Shown here: positions 1 to 7,900 of the stretch, piece by piece
Position numbering within the stretch: position 1 is the first letter of the stretch
How the letters are laid out: each line of letters opens with the position of its first letter
Source of the DNA: DATFYM01 sp035315065
GTDB taxonomy: Bacteria; Acidobacteriota; Terriglobia; UBA7540
Direction of reading: 5' to 3'
Assembly (NCBI GenBank): GCA_035315065.1
Contig: DATFYM010000106.1
Span: 1-14,958 of the forward strand
Length of the DNA stretch: 14,958 nt
Program-made: the position numbers and the translations under genes
Notes under the pieces: generated by a model
What the model was told of the DNA's origin: nothing
The model's database searches: none
What the model saw: the letters and a program-made list of their open reading frames with translations, nothing else

Positions 1-132
1 CGCCGCCGCGACCAAGCGCCGCGATCGTTCATCCAAAGCGATTCGCAAAGCTGCGAACCGTTGCTGAATTCCGGCTGTGTCATACATCGGTCCCAGAATA
101 CATCAAGTCGACCTAAATGGAAACGTTATTTC

Positions 133-255
133 ATGACGGGGGCCCTAAGGTTGCCCGAAGCCGCTCTGCCCGCATCCTTCTGGTCCATGCCAGCCCCCCG
201 CGTGGCGCTCAAACGGGTGGTTGACGCCGTACGAGCCGGACGCGATGCTGAGTGA
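133..255 (+). pseudogene. Antitoxin C-terminal remnant (Phd/VapB-like)
   Basis: Only the tail of an antitoxin-like protein can be read here: LRLPEAALPASFWSMPAPRV followed by a short basic/acidic end and TGA at 253-255. In the VapBC-type pairs I know, this kind of tail (LPxxALPxxF...MPAPRV) closes a small antitoxin that neutralises the PIN toxin encoded just after it. The stop overlaps the toxin ATG at 245 by 11 nt, the usual translational coupling of such pairs. Upstream the frame stays open to the window edge but no longer resembles a DNA-binding antitoxin domain, so the N-terminal half is missing or shifted out of frame. Family assignment rests on the tail and the overlap only. Confidence 0.5.
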
Positions 256-469
256 GGCAGCATTCTGGGATACGAGTGCGGTGGTGCCATTGTGTTGCCA
301 CCAGGCAGCAAGCGGAGTTGCGCAGCGCTTGGCGCGACGCTATAGCCGGATGGTGGTCTGGTGGGGTACAAGGGTCGAAGCCCACGATGCCCTCAACCGT
401 CTGCATCGAGAGGGCGCTTTAACCGAAAGTTCCTTCCGCCACAATGCTCCTGCGTCGTCGCCCTTCTAA
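245..469 (+). pseudogene. PIN-domain (VapC-like) toxin, N-terminal half
   Basis: Starting at ATG 245, the product begins MLSEAAFWDTSAVVPL, the first strand of a PIN ribonuclease domain with metal-binding Asp9, and continues to WWGTRVEAHDALNRLHREG with the second acidic residue, Glu45. PIN toxins cut RNA (often tRNA) and need about four acidic residues; the last two normally lie in the C-terminal half, which is absent from this strand. Similarity stops near residue 66 (about position 445) and the frame ends at TAA 467-469. The missing half is found inverted at 606-851. The two halves add up to about 147 residues, a full-length toxin, so this is one gene cut by rearrangement and presumably inactive. 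Confidence 0.75.
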
Positions 470-526
470 TGATTTGCGCGTTCAGCCGCGAGGCGTTTTG
501 CGCCCGGCTGCAACGTCTTGTTAGCC
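464..526 (-). other. attC-like integron recombination site
   Basis: Read on the - strand, the site starts GGCTAAC (526-520), then an L-box CGTTGCAGCCG (515-505), a central spacer, CGGCTGAACG (488-479) and ends ATTAGAA (470-464). The inner arms pair perfectly except for one extra G (opposite + strand C511), as in the single-base bulge of attC sites. The outer arms pair CTAAC/ATTAG with one wobble. The end boxes deviate from the consensus RYYYAAC and GTTRRRY, so this is a degenerate site or a chance match. It lies about 80 nt behind the stop of the inverted toxin half and in the same orientation, where an attC belongs in a gene cassette. No integrase or second attC is visible. Confidence 0.45.
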
Positions 527-605
527 AGTCGCGCCACTTCAGCCATCTTCAAGCGAGCTCGTAGGTCAAATGGGATAAGCGGTCCCCTAGCGCGCGGCTC
601 CCCGC

Positions 606-851
606 TCACCGTACACTGGTCACTTCGAACCCGATCTTAGAACCGGCTTCGCCAAGGCGCTCGTCGAAGCATACGAGTGTTCGGTGCTGAGGGCGCCCCT
701 GGCACCAAACGAGGGCCGCGGCAAGTTGGAGCGCGTCGGCGGCACGAATCTTGTATCGGGCCAGCAATTCTTCCGCTTGTTCACGGACCAACTCGACGGG
801 CAGAACCTCTGACCACGCACGGCTCAGAACAGAAAGCCGGGCCCGGGTTAG
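606..851 (-). pseudogene. PIN-domain (VapC-like) toxin, C-terminal half, inverted
   Basis: The - strand reads RARLSVLSRAWSEVLPVEL, then KIRAADALQLAAALVWCQG and LVCFDERLGEA, ending in TGA at 608-606. This is the C-terminal half of a PIN domain: Asp of RAADALQL and Asp of CFDERL supply the third and fourth acidic positions. No PIN N-terminus precedes it on this strand; upstream codons (to about 950) stay open but look unrelated. The first in-frame start is a TTG at 791 inside the domain, so no sensible independent start exists. It complements the + strand half ending near 445, which points to inversion of roughly 446-855. Confidence 0.75.
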
Positions 852-1190
852 CGGAGATGTGTTCTTACAGCGGCAGCCTTGTGAGGATTCCTGAGCGAGC
901 CGCGGACCTTCTATAATGCCGTCGGCCCTGTCAAGTGTCTTTTTAGGGACACCACCACCCCCGCGAGCAGGGATCGGTTCAACGGCGCCAAAGGAGTTTG
1001 TCGCAGACCGTTGACGCCTCTCTCCGCTTGCCAGCCCGATTGGCTAGGCGAAGTGTCTAGGCTCTTGCCGGGAGCTTCGTTCGCCAGCATGCTTTTACCT
1101 CCTCCGCAGAATTGGGGGGTCGGTTCCGACCTCCGGGTATCCGAGGTTCCATGGGCCCCTTCTTTCTCGATCGTCAGCCGTTGGTCGCAT

Positions 1191-1220
1191 TTGACCGATC
1201 GCCCCTGCCGCCTTTAAGAT
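1191..1220 (+). promoter_or_regulatory. Candidate sigma70-type promoter
   Basis: TTGACC (1191-1196) and TAAGAT (1215-1220) are separated by 18 bp, matching the -35 box at 5/6 and the -10 box at 4/6. Predicted transcription starts near 1227 and runs through a hairpin series to the terminator at 1306-1332. Such matches occur by chance, so support comes mainly from the arrangement. Confidence 0.35.
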
Positions 1221-1226
1221 ATCCCC

Positions 1227-1332
1227 AGCCGGTGAAGCGGAGGCGGGCTCTGCCGGCGGGCAACCCGCTGAGGAATAGCCGGTGGGAAACTCATCGCGAC
1301 GATGAGGGGGGCGACCCAGGGCCGCCCCTTTT
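1227..1332 (+). ncRNA. Candidate small structured RNA, unassigned
   Basis: Between the candidate promoter and a terminator-like hairpin is a compact, noncoding stretch of about 105 nt. Visible structure: GCGGG-CAA-CCCGC (1256-1268), CTCATCG-CGA-CGATGAG (1290-1306) and the terminator stem. GCCGGTG occurs twice, exactly 50 nt apart (1228-1234 and 1278-1284); either copy could pair with CCGGC at 1253-1257, giving mutually exclusive folds. It matches none of the riboswitch or sRNA consensus motifs I compared it with (cobalamin, TPP, c-di-GMP, SAH, ZTP, guanidine, SRP, RNase P). It sits inside the 340-bp element, so the hairpins may simply belong to the mobile DNA. Confidence 0.3.
1306..1332 (+). 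terminator. Terminator-like hairpin with short T run
   Basis: GGGGCG (1308-1313) pairs perfectly with CGCCCC (1323-1328) around a 9-nt loop and is followed by TTTT (1329-1332) and a pyrimidine-rich stretch. The T run is short for an efficient intrinsic terminator. Confidence 0.45.
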
Positions 1333-1571
1333 CCTGCTCTTTCTTTTCTTCCATCGTTGCGATAGATTTCCCCATGCCTCAGAAAACGCCCCGCCCCGAC
1401 TCCGGGAATCGCTCTCGTAGACCCACCAATTCTGCGGAGGCTGTCCCGACCAAGGCTCGCCTCTTCGAATCCTCGCGTGGGCCGATCCCACTAGCCATCT
1501 ATTCGATCTCGTCAAAACGGACCATGATTCTCTTTTCTATCTCCCCGCTCGTGCAGGGAGGCCAGGTGCTC

Positions 1572-2711
1572 AATCAACAAATCGATGGACTGGCTTCTTC
1601 CACCAAGGTCCGCGCCGAGCTACCTGACATGCGAACCGGCGACGTCGCTGCCTTCATCTGGCGGAGCGTCCAATACATCCGCACCGCCAAGTGGCGGGCG
1701 ATGGCCACCTTCGCCCCCCGCCGAAACTTCAAGCGTTGATACTTGCGGTGCAGTTCGGGATCATACTGCACCGCACTCTGCCCCGCTTCCACCAGCAGCC
1801 AACGCATCATTTCATTGCCTTGTTTGCTGATGTGCCCCAACCGCTGATGCCCGCCGCTGGAGTACTCGCGCGGGTTCAGCCCCACGTAACTCACCACCTG
1901 GCCACTGCGCTTAAAGCGTTCCACCGGGCCGATCGTCAGGACAAAGGCGAGTGCCACCACCGGCCCTACCCCCTTGAGCTGCTTCCTGAGTTCTACCACT
2001 TCCGCCCGGCTCTGGCCTGCTTTCTCCACCGCCTGGTCGAGCTCCGCGATCTCCGGCTCCAGCCGGTCCAGCCACTCCAACAGCTCTTGCCGCCGTCGAC
2101 TCGCCTACTGGCCTAGCTCTAGCCGCTCGAGTTCCTGACGGCCCCGCTTCGTCCACAGCTTCCCCTTCCGGCACACCCCCTGGCTCATCGCCAGGTAGTG
2201 CAACTGGTTCTTCACCGAGGTGCGCATCCCTACCAGCTTCTGCCGGTGCTTCAGCAGTTGCCGCAAGTCGCGCTCCGCCGGCGAAGGAACCCAAAGGCGT
2301 GGGAAGAGGTCGGTTCGCAGCAGATTCAGGATATGTTCGGCATCGCGGCTGTCGGTCTTCTGCCGCCGCACCGCCCGCGCCCGAATCCGCGCCGCATCTC
2401 CGAACCACAGTTCGTGCCCCAACTCCTTCAGCATCCGCTCGAACCACTGCGTATAACCGGTGGCTTCGATTCCCACTCGCACCGGCTCCTGCAAGCCCGC
2501 GTAAAAGGCTCGGGTTTCTCCGTTCTCGTGTTCCAACCGCCGCGTCACCACCTGCCCGGTCGTCGTATCCAGCATGGCAATTTGCTGGTAGCGCGTATGC
2601 AAATCACATCCGATAATAAACATGTTCGGTTCCTTTCCCGGCGGCCCTGGTCTAGACACAACCAAGTCTACCGGTCGGAAGGAGCCGACGCCATTATGGA
2701 ATCAACAAATC
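1572..2711 (-). mobile_element. IS110-family insertion sequence
   Basis: The 12-bp sequence AATCAACAAATC occurs at 1572-1583 and again at 2700-2711, bracketing the transposase gene, and is the best candidate for the element's boundary or core duplication. IS110 elements lack long terminal inverted repeats, and none are seen. The span of about 1.13 kb is short for the family. Only about 77-88 nt lie upstream of the transposase start; this holds a GTCGG/CCGAC hairpin (2674-2689) but little room for the structured guide (bridge) RNA known from IS110 relatives. The left repeat overlaps the transposase stop codon, so the true ends may lie further out. Confidence 0.6.
1574..2623 (-). pseudogene. 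IS110-family transposase, interrupted by an amber stop
   Basis: The transposase reads from ATG 2623 (AAGGAA Shine-Dalgarno just upstream) through MFIIGCDLHTRYQQIAMLD, the DEDD-type catalytic start, VRVGIEATGYTQW and RRQKTDSRDAEHILNLL. The C-terminal half has GVGPVVALAFVLTIGP and YVGLNPREYSSGGHQ...GNEMMRWLLVEA, the conserved Ser-containing region of the family. The halves are in the same frame, separated only by TAG at 2107-2105 (GLY-GLN-stop-ALA-SER-ARG). Read through, the protein is 349 residues, normal for IS110. A single TGG-to-TAG change would explain it. The enzyme, a DEDD/Ser recombinase moving DNA through a guide RNA in studied relatives, is probably inactive here. Confidence 0.88.
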
Positions 2712-3164
2712 AGGTCCGCGCTTCCCTTGCTTGAATTTCAGCCCGCGAATTCAACGAGGAGCGTTGCGTTTGACGAAAACAAGAAATCCATACCGTCCTT
2801 GTGACCTGGAGTTTGGCGGCGGCGAGCCAAAAGAAGGTTGCTGTTATACATCCATGTGGATTGTTTCGCGCCCCCCTCGCTCGTGCAGAATCTCGTATTA
2901 AGCCTCCCCAATCGTCGGTACACAGTGGGTGACTACACGTTAGTGTTGGCGAGGCAGATGGGCGTCTGGCCCGCTTTCGAAGCGCAGCCGTCCCATTTTC
3001 CGAGAAGGCGGTTTCCCAGGTTATTGAAACCCTCTCTAATCAGCGCGTTGGCGCATCGAAGAAGCCCGGATGCGATTGCAGAGAGCGGAGGTCACGTGTA
3101 TGTTAGCGATTGGTCGAAGCCTGAGAGCGATCATCCTTGATTAGGAAAGGCCCGGAGCAAAACC
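2712..3164. other. Intergenic stretch, no gene recognised
   Basis: Open frames exist (for example + strand 2838-3140, 100 codons) but none shows a family motif, a convincing ribosome site or codon use like the neighbours. No tRNA or strong terminator is seen. It presumably contains the former promoter region of the glycosyltransferase gene that follows. Confidence 0.4.
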
Positions 3165-4709
3165 ATGCCTGGCTTTGGGAATGCCTGGTCCTCCCGCGAG
3201 TCGCCGAAGCTGAGGCGCTATCTATGGCAACGCGTAGTAGCAAGCGATCTCGGCATTCTCTTCCTTCTGGCGCTCGCCCTGCTTCTCCTGCACACACTCA
3301 CCAACGGTCAGTACGGGTTCCATCGTGACGAACTGATGGAACTGGACGACGCGCGCCATCTGGCTTGGGGCTACGGGTCGTATCCGCCACTGACGCCGTT
3401 CGTTGGCCGCGTGGAACTGGAACTGTTCGGAACGTCGCTCAGAGGTTTCCGGTTTTTCGCCGCTGTGGCGCAAGGCCTCGTGCTGATCGTCACCGGCCTC
3501 GCCGCGCGTGAATTCGGGGGCAAACGGCTGGCAATGCTCATGGCTGCCTTGGCGGTGACCATTGCGGGACCTGCGCTGGCTAATGGGTCGTTCCTGTCGT
3601 ACGAGTGCTTCGATTATCTCTGGTGGTTAGTGGTGGCCTACCTTGTGATCCGCCTGCTCAAATCTGATGACCCGCGCTGGTGGGTCGCTATCGGAGCGGC
3701 GATCGGTGTGGGCATGATGACCAAATATACGATGGCCTTTTTTGTTGCCGGAGTGGTGGCAGGGGGTTGTTCTAACGCCGGCGCGACGATACCTCAGGAG
3801 CCCATGGTTGTGGTGCGGAGCGGCGGTCGCGGTACTGGTCTGGCTGCCCAATCTGATGTGGCAGATTCAACATCATTTCGTTACCCTGGAGTTTCTGAAG
3901 AGCATTCATGCGCGTGACGTTCGGTGGGGCCGCGCGAACGGCTTTCTGCTGGATCAATTCTGGATTTGCGCCAATCCCGTCACCGTCCCGTTATGGGGCG
4001 CCGGGCTCTGGTACCTGTTCTCGACACCTGCCGGCAGGCGCTATCGCATGGTGGGTTGGATGTATGTTGTCCCTCTCTTGGCCTATCTCATCTCCAAGGG
4101 CCGCGGCTACTACTTGGCGCCGGCTTACCCCATGCTGCTCGCGGCAGGCGCCGTTTGGGGCGAGCGGTGGGTCAGTTCGCTTAGCGCGCGAATTGCATTA
4201 AGCGTCCGACAAATCACGTGGAGGGCCTTGGCGGTGAGCGGCTTGATTACTGCCGCAGTGACCCTCCCCGTTGCCCCGCTGAACTCGGCATGGTAGCGCG
4301 TGGCGGACCGCATGAACGGCTATTTCAATTATGAGATCGGCTGGCCGGAATTGGTGGAAAGGGCGGCCAAGGTCCGCGATGCGCTGCCTCTTGAAGAGCG
4401 GGCGATGTCGGCGAAGCGGGTGCCGTCAACCTCTATGGCCCGGCTTATGGCCTGCCCCAGGCCATAAGCTGGATGAACTCCTACTGGCCGCGCGGATACG
4501 GCGACCCGCCCCCCGAGACGGTAATCGTGGTTGGCATGCCACGAGATCCTCTGGATCAGAACTTTCAGTCCTGCGAACTGGTCGGCCATCTTACCAACCG
4601 ATACGGCATCACGAATAGCTCGATCGATGGCTATACTGACGTCTTTGTTTGCCGACACCTCCACCAGCCGTGGCCCGACTTCTGGAAACACTTCCAGTCC
4701 TTCGGATAA
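3165..4709 (+). pseudogene. GT39/PMT-type membrane glycosyltransferase, multiply broken
   Basis: ATG 3165 follows GGAG with 7-nt spacing. The product starts with a membrane segment (ILFLLALALLLLH), then GFHRDELMELDDARHLAWGY and YPPLTPF, the first-loop acidic motif of ArnT/PMT-like transferases that move sugars from polyprenyl-phosphate donors at the membrane. Three lesions are visible. (1) A five-G run at 3762-3766 shifts the frame: VVAG should continue VVLTPARRYLRSPWLW. (2) TAG at 4294-4296 follows NSAW, where the reading frame continues RVADRMNGYFNYEIGWPEL. (3) Near 4395 about 20 nt seem missing; the frame resumes as GDVGEAGAVNLYGPAYGLPQ. It then runs to TAA 4707-4709. The restored length, about 515 codons, is normal. 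Several independent lesions argue for a true pseudogene rather than one sequencing error. Confidence 0.85.
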
Positions 4710-4775
4710 GAAACCAGCGCTCCGCCCATCTGACTGTCGGGTACTGGTGTCATTTGGTAAGAAGAAGGCAATCCA

Positions 4776-4908
4776 CAGATTACGCAGATTTTTCAGATTA
4801 GGAGAAGAATAGGCCTTCTCAGTAAAGTGATTTGTTTACTTTCATCTATGACAACGCCGAGGCGTGATCTTTCGCTCTTCTCTTAATCTGAGAAATCTGC
4901 GTAATCTG
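4776..4908. repeat. 34-bp inverted repeat between convergent genes
   Basis: Arms 4776-4809 (starting CAGATTACGCAGATTT) and 4875-4908 are inverted copies matching at 31 of 34 positions. The loop contains a perfect AGTAAA/TTTACT hairpin and an ACGCC/GGCGT hairpin. The CACAGATTACGCAGATT core resembles an interspersed repeat that I have seen in many unrelated bacterial genomes. Lying between the 3' ends of the glycosyltransferase remnant and the kinase gene, the long stem could act as a two-way transcription stop, although T runs are weak. Confidence 0.7.
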
Positions 4909-4941
4909 CATTCGATTCGCTCAACGCGGCGAGCACTCAGC

Positions 4942-7900
4942 TTATATCTGGATCCCCTCGATGATCGACAAGAGGAGAGGTACAACGTCTCGGGCGCTGG
5001 CGATGCGCTTGGCCGGATCGACCTCCAAGCAGCTCAGAATCACCTGTTCCCATTGCGGGTCGAGATCAGGCACATGGACGCGCGGCGACACGGGCAATTG
5101 CTTCATGCGCTGGTAGGCTCCACCAAAAAGCGTGTCGTTCGGGAACGGTCGCTTGCCGGCAACCATCTCGTACATCACCAGGCCGAGACCATACATGTCC
5201 GAGGCGGGCGTGGGCTCGCAGCCTCGGAGTTGTTCAGGCGCCATGTAGTTGACGGTCCCAATTAGATGCCCGCCGGGTGTGACAGCGGGTGCAGGACCTT
5301 CACTGGCGGCCTGATCGGCGGATTGTCCGGCGGCCGCGACCGCTTTGGCCAGGCCGAAATCCGTAACCACAACTCGCTCTTTCACGTCGCCGGACTTCGA
5401 AGGTACCAACATCACGTTCCCGGGCTTGAAGTCGCCATGGACGACTCCGACCTCGTGGGCTGCGGCCAAGGCCTCGGTCATCTGCTGAACCAGCGGAAGC
5501 GCTTCCGCCGTGGCCATGCGTCCCGCGCGACGAAGGCGGGCGGCGAGCGTCTCGCCCTCCAGCAGCTCCATGGTGAGAAAGGTGACTATGGCAGCCGCGG
5601 GGTCAGTCTCGAGCGGAGGTCGATGGCGTTCCAGGTCGAACATCCGGCAGACATTGGGGTACGTCACGCGCCGGGCCAATTGGATTTCCTGTTTGAAGCG
5701 CGCCATGGTGAGAGGCTGGGAGGCGATCTCGGGCCGGATGGTCTTCAAGGCCACACGCTCGCCCAGATCGAGGTCCTTGGCCTCGTAGACTTCGCCCATG
5801 CCGCCCCGACCCAGGAAGCGAATCACTTGAAAGCGGCCCGAGAGCACTTGACCGAGCGAGAGCGTGCCGACGCGGATTGCAACCTCAGTTGGCGCCGCGT
5901 CGGCCAGAATGGGTTTCTCGAGGAAGTCTCCGGCACGCCGATCACCCGAGATCAGCGACTCAACCTCGTCGCGCAACGCCGGGTCGTCCGGACAGGCTCG
6001 ATCAAGGAAGGAGGCACGCTCACCCGGGTCGAGTCCGTGCACCATCTCGAATAGTTTCTTGGCCTGCTCCCAACGCTCTGGGGTCATCGAGGTAGCTGAC
6101 AGAGAGTCCGCGTGCTGCTTGGCTGCAGGTGGAGCGTCGTTGGCCTTGGGGGAAAGCAGCGTGTCGCGAATCGCGGCACTCTTGGACCAAGCCTCCCATT
6201 TCTCGTAATGCGTGACTGCGGCTTGCGCGTGGGCACGCGATTTCTCCGTATCGCCGGAAGCTTGATAAAACAGTAGGGCGCGTTCGTGAGCCAACGCCTG
6301 GTCGTGGACGAACCCACTTTCGGCGGCTGAGATCACCGCCGCTTCGTAAGCTTCTGCCGCCGGCCGGTGCGCATGGCGAGCGCGAAGCAACTCGGCGCGG
6401 ATCAAGTCGCGCTTGTGCGCGAAATTCGACGGGCCGATGCGCGCCCATGCTTCGAATTTCGCCAGCAGTTCCTCAGCCGTCCTCAGCATGGACTCGCGTT
6501 CAGGGCCGCCGAGTTCCTGGGCCCGAGCCGCGCTGGCGAGCGCATGGTAAAAGACAAACTCCCACTCGCCAACCTGGCCCTGAAACGCGGGCAGAATCGG
6601 CAGCGCCTGCTCGGCGTAGCGAAGCGCGGCTTCGTACTCGCCGTAGTAGTAATGCAGCCGCATCTTGGCGACGCAGTAGTAGCCGATCTGGTTGTAGTTC
6701 GATGTTGCGCAGATGGAGGCGACGTCGCGTTCCTCGTCGTACCGGTCGTCAGAGAGGCTGAGCCGGTGCACCGTGCGTCCCTGCAGCGCCAGCGCCAACT
6801 GCCGCTCGAGAAGGCAGTGAAACGCCGCAACGCGCACGCGCTCGGCGATGCGCGCCATTTGCCGGTCGGCTTCCTGCACCACCTGTTGCAGGGGGGCGCC
6901 GCTGAAATTCAGGTACATCACGTAGGCAGCGGCGTTGAAGCAGGCGTACAGCAGTTCGTTCTCCGTCAGCCCGATTCGCGCTCCCTCCCGAGCGAACGCG
7001 AGATTCGTCGGTAGCGGATTGATCCAGTGATTCACGAACCACGCGTGCAGGAACGCCACCGGCGAACTGACACGTCCGTAGAGCTTTTGGTCGAGGTTCA
7101 TGGCCAGCGTGCTGAACTCGTAGGCCAGTTGACTGTTCTGCGTGAGCCCGCGAACCACGGCCGCATACATGGCGATGACCTTGGGACCGTCGGAGCCAAT
7201 ACCGTGCTCCAGCGTCAGCGTGAAACACTTGAGGCTGCTGAGCGCGAACAGTTCGAGTTTCCGGCTGATGTGGGCGGCGGGGCCGATGAGCATGAGGATC
7301 CCGATGACGCGGGCCACGCGCTCGTTGCTGAGCGGTGGAAGCTCGGCGAGTTGCGCGGGACCTCGTCCGGCCATGAGTTCGCCGATCTTCTGCATTTCGG
7401 CACCGATGGCTGCGCCCTGCTGCTCGCGCGAGTCGGGCAGGTCCACGCCGAGTTGGCGGGTGGCATCGACGGCGAACTGCACCGCTTTTTCCGGCGCGCC
7501 GGTGGAGAGCATTTGCGCCGCTGCCAGCACCAGATAGTGCGCGGCCTTGTCGGGAACGCCCGCTTCCTTCCACAGCGCGGCCTGGGCCTGAATCCCATCG
7601 GGAGCAGCGCCGTGCACGGATTCGATAGCGGTCGCAGCCTCCAGACTGAGTTCGCGGCGCGAGTCGCGGCCGATCTCGGCGAGCACGGCTTCGCGAAGTT
7701 TGTCGTGGGTGAAGCGCCAATGATAGCCGTAGCCCTCGAGGATGGCGGCATCGCCGCAGACGACGAGCAGCGCGTCGAGATCCGTGTCCGGGGCGGCCGC
7801 GCGAAGCACATCGAGATCGACGTCACGTCCGATGATCGCGGCAACCTGGATGGGGCTCTGCGCCCACAACGGCAGCCGATCCAGCCGGCGACGGGCGTAA

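Larger units (their letters stand above)
1101..1440. repeat. 340-bp element with 21-bp terminal inverted repeats
   Basis: Positions 1101-1121 (starting CCTCCGCAGAATTGG) and 1420-1440 are inverted copies matching at 20 of 21 positions; the single mismatch is 1116/1425. A 2-bp CT lies just outside each end, too short to prove a target duplication. The interior has no recognisable protein, although one - strand frame stays open across it. It carries several GC-rich hairpins. Size, sharp ends and lack of a gene fit a non-autonomous (MITE-like) interspersed element. I recall similar peptide-like translations from acidobacterial genomes, which would suit a repeat family, but this needs a genome search. 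Confidence 0.6.

Noticed and set aside
908..940. TTGACA with TATAGA on the - strand upstream of the inverted toxin half
   Set aside because: Spacing is only 13 bp, too short for a sigma70 promoter.
1265..1295. Hammerhead-like core (CTGAGGA ... GGAAAC)
   Set aside because: The bases between the two core boxes cannot form stem II and no cleavage-site stem is present; chance match.
1097..1440. - strand frame open through the whole 340-bp element, ending in DPPILRRR
   Set aside because: No credible start or ribosome site, composition follows the repeat, and the frame coincides with the inverted ends; treated as noncoding repeat.
1302..1739. 145-codon + strand frame reaching into the IS110 region
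   Set aside because: Runs antisense into the transposase and across the end of the 340-bp element; no recognisable motif.
1546..2890. GCTCGTGCAG present on both sides of the IS110 element
   Set aside because: Only 10 bp, at unequal distances from the transposase and with different surroundings; the 12-bp AATCAACAAATC pair is the better boundary candidate.
2838..3140. 100-codon + strand frame before the glycosyltransferase
   Set aside because: No family resemblance, no ribosome site; its sequence looks intergenic.
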